Part shown: positions 44,524 to 52,783 of the stretch, piece by piece
How positions within the stretch are numbered: the stretch's first letter is position 1
How the letters are laid out: each line of letters begins with the position of its first letter
Notes under the pieces: model-generated
Seen by the model: the letters and a program-made list of their open reading frames with translations, nothing else
What the model was told of the DNA's origin: nothing
Database searches by the model: none
NCBI RefSeq assembly: GCF_036884655.1
Contig: NC_088355.1
Location: 25,543,001-25,607,000 of the forward strand
Reading direction: 5' to 3'
DNA: 64,000 nt
Origin: Musa acuminata AAA Group
Taxonomy: Eukaryota; Streptophyta; Magnoliopsida; Zingiberales; Musaceae
Made by a program: the position numbers and the translations under genes

Positions 44524-46089
44524 CTACAAAAGAGGATGATTTTTAGGTACCCATTTGATTTTGGGTGCCTCAAAAATTGACCCACTAACTTTGTTATTTA
44601 TGATTGAATTCTTTATAGTTCCTTTAGGAACCCATATTAATTTTTGTGAACTAATTTTCCTAAATGGGCATTTGTAGGCAATATGTCCGGATTTGCAACA
44701 AAAGTTGCATTTCATATAAGAGGAAACATGTAATGTAGGTCCTTTTATGAAAGTGGTAGGATTTTGATGTAATCCTTTTACAAATCCAATTCCATTTCTA
44801 TTTGCGATGTGACCCTTGTGTGCAAGGATCATATCTAATCCTTTGCTACCAACCTTAAACTTGTTTAAGGTTTCCTTAAGAAGCAAATTTTCATTTTTTA
44901 TTGCTTCTAAGTGCTCACACTTAGAGCATGGAGGAGTTTGAAGACTATCAAACTTATCTTGTAGCAAAGCATGCTCTTTCTTTAAGATACTTAACTTCTT
45001 GCTAACAGTTCTACATTCATCAAATAATTCATGAAAAGCGATAGACAGTTCTTCAAAAGATAAATCTTCATTAAATAAATCACATACCTCTTCTCCTAAC
45101 GCCATTAGCGCGTAATGAGCAACTTGCTCGGTGTTGGACTCCTCTTCTTCGGATGCACTTGAATCATCCCACGTTGCCTTGAACGCCTTCTTCTTTGATG
45201 TCCTCTTTTTGGCTTGAGGACAATCGTTCTTGTAGTGTCCCGGTTTTTTGCATTCATAGCAAATCACTTGGTCTTTCTTTTGTTCAAATTTATTTTTTGT
45301 ATTATTTTTAAATCTGTTCTTTCTTAAATATTTTTTAAACTTTTGAGTCAAAAGTGCAATGTCATTGTCACTGTCCTCATCACTTGATGTTCCTTTCAAG
45401 TGGTCTTCTTGTGATTTGAGTGCCATATCCTTCCTGTTCTTTGGAAGGGGGTTCTCGAGCTCGTCATGAGCTTGACATGTCATTTCGTAGGTCATTAGAG
45501 ACCCAATGAGTTCTTCAAGAGGGAATGCTTTAAGGTCTTTGGCCTCTTGAATGGCCGTAACTTTTGGATCCCAACTTTTAGGGAGGGATCTTAAGATTTT
45601 AGTTACTAGTTCAAAGTTAGTAAAATCTTTACCAAGAGCTTTGAGTCCATTGATGACATCCGTAAACCGGGTGTACATGTCTCCGATGGACTCACTTGGT
45701 TTCATTCGGAAAAGTTCGTAAGAGTGCACAAGGATGTTGATTTTGGACTCTTTCACTCGGCTAGTGCCTTCATGAGTGACCTCAAGAGTTCTCCAAATAT
45801 CAAAAGCCGAATCACACATTGAAACACGATTAAATTCGTTTTTGTCTAGTGCACAAAACAAGGCATTCATAGCCTTTGCATTTAAAGCAAAAACCTTCTT
45901 CTCCGATTCATTCCATTCGCTCATCGGAAGAGAAGATTTTTGAAATCCATTCTCGACAATAGACCAAAGCTCAAAGTCCATAGAAATGAGGAAGATTCTC
46001 ATGCGAGTCTTCCAATATGTGTAATCCGACCCATTAAACAAAGGTGGTCGTGCAATAGAATGGCCCTCTTGCATGCCGGAGTAAGCCAT
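44524..46089 (-). CDS. gag: gag of element B (SIRE Copia), intact
   Basis: 521 residues from ATG 46089 (MAYSGMQEGHS). UBN2-type core in the N-terminal 210 residues, acidic linker, CCHC knuckle CYECKKPGHYKNDC, an EEEESNT acidic patch, and a Leu/Lys/Glu-rich helical segment. The second CCHC knuckle is CNFCCKSGHIAYKC. It ends in TAG at 44524-44526, with pol in the same frame and 19 codons to the first pol Met. Moderately diverged from A in the C-terminal third, well conserved in the core. Confidence 0.95.
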   Translation of the reverse strand: MAYSGMQEGHSIARPPLFNGSDYTYWKTRMRIFLISMDFELWSIVENGFQKSSLPMSEWNESEKKVFALNAKAMNALFCALDKNEFNRVSMCDSAFDIWRTLEVTHEGTSRVKESKINILVHSYELFRMKPSESIGDMYTRFTDVINGLKALGKDFTNFELVTKILRSLPKSWDPKVTAIQEAKDLKAFPLEELIGSLMTYEMTCQAHDELENPLPKNRKDMALKSQEDHLKGTSSDEDSDNDIALLTQKFKKYLRKNRFKNNTKNKFEQKKDQVICYECKKPGHYKNDCPQAKKRTSKKKAFKATWDDSSASEEEESNTEQVAHYALMALGEEVCDLFNEDLSFEELSIAFHELFDECRTVSKKLSILKKEHALLQDKFDSLQTPPCSKCEHLEAIKNENLLLKETLNKFKVGSKGLDMILAHKGHIANRNGIGFVKGLHQNPTTFIKGPTLHVSSYMKCNFCCKSGHIAYKCPFRKISSQKLIWVPKGTIKNSIINNKVSGSIFEAPKIKWVPKNHPLL

Positions 46090-46127
46090 CTCTCTTGGGT
46101 ATTAAACCAAATATGAGAGATAACCTT

Positions 46128-46139
46128 GCTCTGATACCA
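46128..46139 (-). other. Primer-binding site of element B
   Basis: TGGTATCAGAGC on the - strand, two bases from the 5' LTR. Confidence 0.9.
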
Positions 46140-46141
46140 CT

Positions 46142-47423
46142 TGTTAGGATCGGAGCGGCACTAAGAGGGGGGGGTGAATTAGTGCAGCAGATTAAAACTT
46201 CGATTTTAATCAAAATCTTTCGTACGTTAAGAACGAAACTTGAGAAATTTAACTTGAAGGCGTATTCTTGAAGTTGCGCAACAAGAGTAATAAGGAACTA
46301 AAGCAGTAAGAAGATTTGCAGTAATGTAAATGACAATAATAAAGAGCAAACCAGAGATTACGCCGATTTTTAGAGTGGTTCGGTCAAATGACCTACTCCA
46401 CTTGCGAGGCCCCTCTTCGATGAGGCTCCCACCTTCCACTAGCAAGTCTCTTGAAATGGAAGGGTAAACACCCCTCTTACAACCTTTTACAAGCAGCTCA
46501 ACCTCTTACAAATTTTCAATAAAAAAGAAGGAGGAGAACTCTCTAGCAAATTGAAAACAAGACTTGCTAAGACTTTCTAAGACTTTTTTCTCAATCAAAA
46601 TGCTTCTCAAAAGTTGTAACCTCAGCTGAGATTTGAGGGGTATTTATAGGCCTCAAGAGGATTCAAATTTTGGGCTCCAAAATTTGAATTTTCTTAGGGT
46701 TTCCGGTGCTGGAGGTGCCACCGCCCAACCAGGCGGTGCCACCGCCCAGGGCTCGGGTGCTGGGCGGTGCCACCGCCCAGCCAAGGAGGTGTCACCGCCC
46801 AGCACTCGGGTGCTGGGCGGTTCCACCGCCAAACTAGGCGGTGCCACCGCCTACAGTGATTTCAGCCCAACTACAGTGTTTTCAGCCACTAGTTGGGCTT
46901 CAATCTTGGCTCTCTTTTTCGCTGGTTTAGCTTAATTTTTAGCCTAAACCAACTCTGACTTTGGGCCCAGTTGGCCCCTAACCAGGATATAGGATTATCT
47001 CTTAATCCTAATCCTAATTACAAGTGGACTACATAACCAAAACACATCCTAAGCAAATTTTCAACCGCGAACGTCGAGTCTTGTTCCGGCGAGCTTTCCG
47101 ACGAACTTCTTTCGACGGACTCCCTGCAAGCTCCCAATCTTTGTGATGACTTTTAACGAGTAGCCGAGCCTTCTCGGTGATCTCCGCGAGCCTCCGACGA
47201 TTTCTTCGGCGAACTTCCGACACGTTCCCGATTTCTTCTCGGATGGTTCCGGCAGCATCTCCGATGATTCTTCGGTCTCTTAAACGTCCATCGAGCTCGA
47301 CTCCAGTATTCTTGCTTTATGTTTTCTGGTTATCGTAGTTAATCCTGCACACTTAACTCAATAATATGGATTAGATCAATTAACCCACCAATTGATTATA
47401 TCATCAAAATCCGAGATTCAACA
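46142..47423 (-). repeat. 5' LTR of element B
   Basis: 1,282 bp, nearly identical to 39093-40374. TATA box complement 46641-46648. It would drive transcription leftward. Confidence 0.95.
46641..46648 (-). promoter_or_regulatory. TATA box of the 5' LTR of element B
   Basis: TATAAATA on the - strand; expected to start the genomic RNA of B about 30 nt downstream. Confidence 0.78.
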
Positions 47424-47428
47424 ATACC

Positions 47429-47934
47429 AACTATTAGGAACAAGTCGGCACTAAGAGGGGAAAACTTCGTATGATAAAAATCGATTTCAACTCAAATCGT
47501 TTGTTTCACTTTGAATAAGTAAAGAAGAAAAGGTTGGGTAGTTTGCAATGTAGTAAAGTTGAATGCAGTAAAGAGAATTTACATGCGGTACCCTTGCGTG
47601 TCTGTCCGTAATGGTCAGCCTTCCTGAAACCTCCTAGGATCCCTTAGGACCTATAAAAGAGAAAACGGGTTAAAGAAAGTACTTCACTCGAGATCCACAA
47701 GCAATCATTTCATAAAATACTTCATAGCCAATGCAAATTACAAACAGACTTTACAAGCTCCGAACGGTCGCACAACAAAGGATCCAAAATGGTCCACTAT
47801 ATACCGAAAGAAAATAGGGCTACTAAGCCTACTACCAGCCCTTTACATGTTGTGCAAAGCATGAAGAAACCAAAAGGACATGGACATACATAAGTATTAC
47901 GTCGAACACCTCATTTATAATTTTGTCTGTGACA
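47429..47934 (-). repeat. LTR-like remnant of element H
   Basis: After the second ATACC, the - strand reads TTGGTATCAGAGCC (with 39077-39092) preceded by ...CTCTTAGTGCCGACTTGTTCCTAATA, a SIRE-like LTR end in which the final CA became TA. At the other end, TGTCACAGAC (47934 downward) is preceded on the - strand by AAGTGGGGGAGAA, a good polypurine tract. CTATATAC near 47790 could be its TATA box. It could be one short LTR of about 500 bp or a chimera of two families. I cannot decide. Confidence 0.5.
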
Positions 47935-48697
47935 TTCTCCCCCACTTATTCTTTTGATGTCCTCGTCGAAGCTTTTGTTGACACTACAACTCATTGCCTT
48001 TGTTAAGTCTTCAATCTTCTGCTCCAACTGCAATGCACCTCTTGGCTCCCAACTACTCTCCGTTGTTGTTGTTAAGTAGTCAAATTTTTTATCTATCATA
48101 CTGTTTCAACTCACCAATAACTCTGACTCTCATGTGAGGTTGGTTGAGTTGATCCCTGTTGATTCCTATGGATCCTTCAAATGAAGTAAAAGATCATCCT
48201 TACTATGCGCTAGTCTCTCAAATGCCTCATGCTACTTGAACTGGGTGGATGTTTGTTAGAGCTTTAACTAGCATCACCTCACAAACTTTTGAAGTGTTTG
48301 GGTTCTTCCTCCATAAAACTCTTCTTTCACTTAGTTGTCACTTCCAAGTAGATTCGTATCACTTCTACTTTTGATTGGTATTCTTTTGAATGAAGTGGAT
48401 AATATACTCTCAGTAGCACTAATCACCATTGTTAAGGATTTGACAACTATTGTCTTCCATTTGGTTTCTTCGAAAGGTCTTTGAACATGTGCATAGCTCC
48501 TTTGTTGGATAGATAAGAGAATTGGGGTACTCAGTTTCGCACATTCTCTTAATAGTTGAGAAGGCAAAGGTTACTTGACTTCACCCGCCTCCTTGAGGGT
48601 TGTACTCCATTCATCGAGCCAGTTACTAGCCTTCGCCTGCTCTTTGCTCACACTTCTGAAGCACTCGAAGTGTTTGCACTCCTTGCGTTGAGTTAGC
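47935..48697 (-). other. Degenerate interior sequence, unclassified
   Basis: Short broken frames on the - strand (for example about 47911-48099, 48331-48567 and 48571-48792) with a few Gln/Glu/Lys-rich stretches. They suggest a decayed retroelement interior upstream of the purine tract at 47935-47947. I recognise no domain. Confidence 0.35.
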
Positions 48698-49420
48698 TGT
48701 TGAATCTCAAGTTTTAATGATGAAACCAATTGATAGTGTTTATCTGATTTGCATTTTGAGTGATGCAGGAAGCTTTGATTAGGGAGAGACAATTAAAGTA
48801 GGAAGAATCATGTTGGGCTGGAATGGAACATGTCAAAAGATTAGACATCGAGCCGGAGGATCGATCGACGTATCGGCAGAAGGCTTCAAGCCATAGGTTC
48901 GGATATCGGGCCAAGAAGAACAAAAGTTATACCAAGGAAATTAGAGTTGCGGAGGTCAACTGGCCAATTTGGCAATAGGCCATAAGAGAGAATGATGCAC
49001 TGAAGAATCGGACGAAGCGTCGATGAACCAATGACATACCAGACAACATAATTCAAGTTTTGTAATAATTGTCTAGATCAAAGTAGATTTTATTTGTGCA
49101 GGATTAACTATGATAGTGATCAAGGCATAAAGCAAATGAAGTCCCAAAGTCAAGAACGAGGTTTTGTTGGCTGTTAGAGAGTTCGTCGGAAGCTTAGGCG
49201 TTCATCGGAAGTTTTATCAAAATTGACCACGAAGTCCAAGAGCTTGGCTGTTAGAGAGTTCGTCGGAAGCTTAGGCGTTCATCGGAAGTTTTATCAAAAT
49301 TGACCACGAAGTCCAAGAGCTTGCCAAAGAAGCTTGTCAGGACTCGCCAAAAAGATCATTGTGAAGTCTAGAAGCTTGATAGGAGTTTGCTAAAACATTG
49401 CCGAGAGATTGTCATTAGTT
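48698..49420 (+). repeat. SIRE LTR fragment (element J), sense-strand 5' portion
   Basis: Begins TGTTGAATCTCAAGTTTTAATGATG and is homologous, inverted, to the end of the F LTR (about 22900-23334). It includes the GGATTAACTATGATA and CpG-type CGTCGGAAG segments. It stops short of the TATA region and joins a few bases resembling gag (CAACCACC) at the border of element I. The rest of the LTR, leader and most of gag are missing. Confidence 0.75.
49167..49320. repeat. Perfect 77-bp tandem duplication in the J LTR fragment
   Basis: Copies at 49167-49243 and 49244-49320 look identical, starting TTGGCTGTTAGAGAGTTCG. Confidence 0.9.
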
Positions 49421-50339
49421 CAACCACCTGCTAGTTATAGGTGCCCAGCAAGCCAATCACGTGAGTGATGGCACGTGTGACTTGATACAGAATCTTTTTT
49501 GCTTATTATATTTTGGCGTATATCACTTTATAACTATTGCATAAATGCATATATATTGTGATGTCCTTGGATTTGTGCAATGGGAATCGGATCGTGATGA
49601 GATCACGATAATGAGATCGATTCACCTTTAAACACATATCCTAAATAATCCCGGTCATAGGTTACTCGAGAGGGACATCGTGATAACCGGATAGACTGGT
49701 GTGCTGTATACCCGTCCATATGATGGATGCAGCTGGTCTCATAGCTGCTCGTGTAGGGACACTAGGGATACAGTACAGGTGCTCATTGGAGAATGAGTTC
49801 ACTGATTGATCCGCTTACGGAATGCTGGATGGTTGATGATGCCTTATTGTCAGACAACGATTCCGTAGTCCTAGTGGTGTATCTGGTTCCTAGACTTGAG
49901 ACACCAAGGATGTCCTGTATGAGTGCTCCACTCTTTGATACCAGACTTATAGGTTTGGCTGTTCCCAGATCTAGTACAGCTGGTCATTGGGAGTGGTAGT
50001 CGACCTTACGAGGGCTATTGAGTGTCGATAGAGGATCATCCACTCTCGGTATCATGAGAGGAATATCCCATGTGTTCTTGCTCAGACAAATCCCTGGCCA
50101 GGGTCATTCGGGTTGAGAGAGAAAGAGTTCTCCGGGAGAATCTGATTAGAGCGAGACTCCAGTAGAAACCGTATGGGTCTGACAGCACCATGCTCGATAT
50201 ACGGTCTCTGGGATATTAGATGGATGAGGGACTATAGGTACATGGTAACTGAGGACAGACAGGTCCAATGGATTGGATTCCCCTGTATCGTCTGGGGACT
50301 ACGGCGTAGTGGCCTAGTACTTCCGTAGTCGATGAGTCG

Positions 50340-50369
50340 AGTGAATTATTACAGAGATAATAATTCACT
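50340..50369 (+). other. 11-bp-stem inverted repeat in the LTR of I
   Basis: AGTGAATTATT pairs perfectly with AATAATTCACT around an 8-nt loop, ACAGAGAT. It is identical in the 3' LTR (57595-57624). Role unknown. Confidence 0.85.
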
Positions 50370-50562
50370 GAGTTAGAAGGAGTTCTGACAGGTATGACTC
50401 ACGGCCAGCTCGATATTGGGCCTAAAGGGTCACACACATATGGTAGGCATTGCGATGAGTAGAGGTTCGGATATGAGATATCCGACGGAGCCCTTGTCTT
50501 ATTGGATGCAGATCCAATACCCACTAGGGAAAGGACCCATTAGGGTTTTGACACGGGATCTC

Positions 50563-50570
50563 TATAAATA
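50563..50570 (+). promoter_or_regulatory. TATA box of the 5' LTR of element I
   Basis: TCTCTATAAATAGGAGG context, a textbook plant TATA box; its copy in the 3' LTR is at 57818-57825. Confidence 0.85.
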
Positions 50571-50924
50571 GGAGGGATTCACAGCCTCATAGGCTAGAGT
50601 CTTTGCTTGCCCTTCCTATTCTCCTCTCCCTCTCCACCTCAGAGTAGGCCTGGAGTTTTGAGGAGCGTCGTCGCAACCCTGCTGTGTGGATCACCGCTAG
50701 AGAGGAGGACGCTTGACCTCCTTCACCCTCTCCTAAGGATCTGCAAGGAAACAGGGATATACGATCTCCCTAGGTAACACAATCTCTATACGCAGTTTTG
50801 TGTTTTTGCGGATTTTGCGCACCAATCTTCGCACGACGATGAACATCTTTTTGGGAATCGGGGATTTTTGTTTTCTTGTTCTTCCGCTGCGCATATGATG
50901 TCGCCCCCTATGATTTCCCAACAG

Positions 50925-50936
50925 TGGTATCAGAGC
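50925..50936 (+). other. Primer-binding site of element I
   Basis: TGGTATCAGAGC, one base after the 5' LTR; complementary to initiator tRNA-Met. Confidence 0.92.
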
Positions 50937-51009
50937 CAGGTTGTTCGTGCGAATGATTGGTTTTGAACTGCGTGTATTGTGTTTAGGAAGAATTTTGACG
51001 TCAAAATCG

Positions 51010-51500
51010 TTGACGCAAAAGCGAGGAAGGGCAGCAACAGTTGCTGCCCTCGATCTGCATGCCTGCAGCCACCTGCAGCGGCAGCCGCAGTCGCAGCCAG
51101 GCAGCACAGCGCCGGCGCATGCGCAAGCGCTGTGTCTGCAGCAGCCGGCCGGCGGCCTGCTTGCAGCAGGCTTGCTGCCGGCGGGGCTGGCAGCCCGCGG
51201 GTAGAGGCGCCTGCGTCCGCTGAGCCCGCGGGTAGAGGCGCCGCGGGGCAGCAGCGCGGGCTGAGGCACCGCAGGGCAGCGGCGCCTGTGGCCGCTGCTC
51301 CCACGGGCAAAAACCCCGCAGGGGCGGCCGCCAGCGAGGCAGCACCGCCTGCGGGCGCTGCCTCGCCGGCAGAACTGCCCACGGAGGCGGCGACGCCCGC
51401 GGGGGCCAGCGGGCGTGCCGCCCGCAGGCGAGGGCAGCGCCCCGCCCCTCGCCGCACAAGCCGCCGCCGGCAGGGTGGCGACGGCGGCAGCAGCGAAAAG
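51010..51500. repeat. GC-rich, Ala/Gly/Arg-codon-like low-complexity block in the leader of I
   Basis: About 500 bp of roughly 70% or more G+C in a window that is otherwise AT-rich. It is built of GCAGC, GCGGGC and GCCGC words, many starting copies of GCGGGTAGAGGCGCC. Open frames arise in both strands because AT-rich stop codons are rare here. I do not call a gene. Confidence 0.7.
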
Positions 51501-52280
51501 GGGAAAGGGCATTAGGGTTTTCTAGGAAAAAGACAGTTTTGCCCCTCGGAATTTGAGAAATTCCAGTTTCTGTCTTTTGTCCAAATTACGAAAATACCCT
51601 TAGGAATTGAGAAATTCCCTATATATCCCTGATTTCAGAAAATATTAATTAATTAAAAGATTTAGTTGATTATTATTTTTATTATTATCTAGTAGTCCTA
51701 CATGATGAGGATTATTTATACATGTGATGTATGATGAGTGGACGGATGATCATGGACCGTGTGATGTGTGTACTTGTGATTATTATTATTGAGGTCTGCG
51801 AACCTCCATTATATTTCTCGTTTATTGTCGGGCCTGCGTGCCTATGATTAAGTTGTAATCACATGAGGAGGCGCAGCGGGAGCGTGGAAGCCATAGCGGG
51901 ACCCACGAGACGGACGATCGTGATGCATGGAGATGCATCAAGATGTCGACGGAACCGACGAGGACGAGATGGACGATCACAAGGCATGGAGATGCACCGT
52001 TGCACACATAGATCTTGATGTGAGTGATTAGGTCTACTGGCTCGGGCCTAATCATATTAGGTTGTGGTCCATGATCATCTGGTGTGATTGCTTATACACA
52101 TACTAGATATGTATATATATTTGCATGCGATGTAGATATATATTAAATATGTATATGTGTGACATGTCATATTAGGAGACCAAATCATAGAAACATCTCT
52201 CGATAAAATTAAGTCGGTAAACGTGAGGCAATTAGATTGACCCACGTGGCCTTCCATCGTTATGAGTAGGAACCGAATCC

Positions 52281-52326
52281 CGGTGTAGGTTGAATTGGTC
52301 GAGTCCCTCGAGACTCACCTATATCG
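52281..52326 (+). other. Leader hairpin 1 of element I
   Basis: CGGTGTAGGT (52281-52290) pairs with ACCTATATCG (52317-52326), with two G-U pairs, and encloses the core TTGGTCGAGTCCCTCGAG (52295-52312). The core has its own inner stem, TCGAG/CTCGA, with loop TCC. Confidence 0.7.
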
Positions 52327-52377
52327 CGATTCGCTATCTTGCTTACGACATAGAGATGTCACCGGTGACCTGAGGGC

Positions 52378-52414
52378 ATGATATGCTTGGTCGAGTCCCT
52401 CGAGGGTATATCAT
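52378..52414 (+). other. Leader hairpin 2 of element I
   Basis: ATGATATGC (52378-52386) pairs with GTATATCAT (52406-52414), with one G-U pair, around the same 18-nt core at 52387-52404. Confidence 0.72.
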
Positions 52415-52457
52415 CAAATCAGACTCATCTTGTAACGAAGGTGTTGACTTAACCGAG

Positions 52458-52492
52458 CATCATGGTTGGTCGAGTCCCTCGAGGCCATGGTG
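52458..52492 (+). other. Leader hairpin 3 of element I
   Basis: CATCATGG (52458-52465) pairs with CCATGGTG (52485-52492), with one G-U pair, around the same core at 52466-52483. Confidence 0.72.
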
Positions 52493-52559
52493 ATTCGGAG
52501 GCCGAACAGGACGGGAATCACAAGGAGTTGTGATCGGCAAGAGTTGTCTACCTTTTAGG

Positions 52560-52598
52560 CTTAGTGTGATTGGTCGAGTCCCTCGAGGTTACACTAAG
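52560..52598 (+). other. Leader hairpin 4 of element I
   Basis: CTTAGTGT (52560-52567) pairs perfectly with ACACTAAG (52591-52598). Three more pairs, two of them G-U, extend it inward around the same core at 52570-52587. Confidence 0.75.
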
Positions 52599-52783
52599 AC
52601 GCTGATTGGATCCTGATCCCCACTAGAAGTCTGCCGGAGACTTCCGTTTCACGTGCTGAGGGTGTCGCGTGACTCGTTAGTAAAATAGTGGGAGCATATT
52701 AAGATAGAAGTCCATATATTGATAGTTTATTTCTTGCAAAATCTGCATGTTATTCATTTTTGCTACATCTTTATTTTCAGAAA

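Larger units (their letters stand above)
39093..47423 (-). mobile_element. Element B: full-length SIRE Copia retrotransposon, structurally intact and young
   Basis: 8,331 bp with LTRs of 1,282 bp each and the duplication ATACC (39088-39092, 47424-47428). On the - strand: 5' LTR, primer-binding site, intact gag, UAG, intact pol, noncoding with polypurine tracts, 3' LTR. By eye the LTRs differ at only about 2 sites, so insertion is very recent. It is a different subfamily from A: its LTRs are much shorter and its gag and pol are clearly diverged. Confidence 0.95.
49429..50923 (+). repeat. 5' LTR of element I
   Basis: TGCTAGTTATAGG...TTTCCCAACA. TATA box at 50563-50570. It contains three strong inverted repeats: 49591-49609, 50340-50369 and 50467-50485. 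Confidence 0.94.
50937..52783 (+). other. Leader of element I
   Basis: 1.85 kb without a convincing gene. The first part has a very GC-rich stretch (51010-51500) with CAGCAG/GCGGGC-type simple composition. It is open in several frames on both strands, the longest + strand frame being 50979-51515 and Ala-rich. The second part is AT-rich with short TATA-like repeats around 52085-52165. The third part holds four hairpins with an identical core (52281-52598). The last ~25 nt before the gag ATG are a pyrimidine-rich stretch ending in CAG that resembles a 3' splice site. Confidence 0.8.

Noticed and set aside
50733..51512. 259-codon Ala/Arg-rich frame on the - strand, and others on both strands here
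   Set aside because: Caused by very high GC in the leader of element I. Frames on both strands are open equally and the - strand frame runs back into the LTR.
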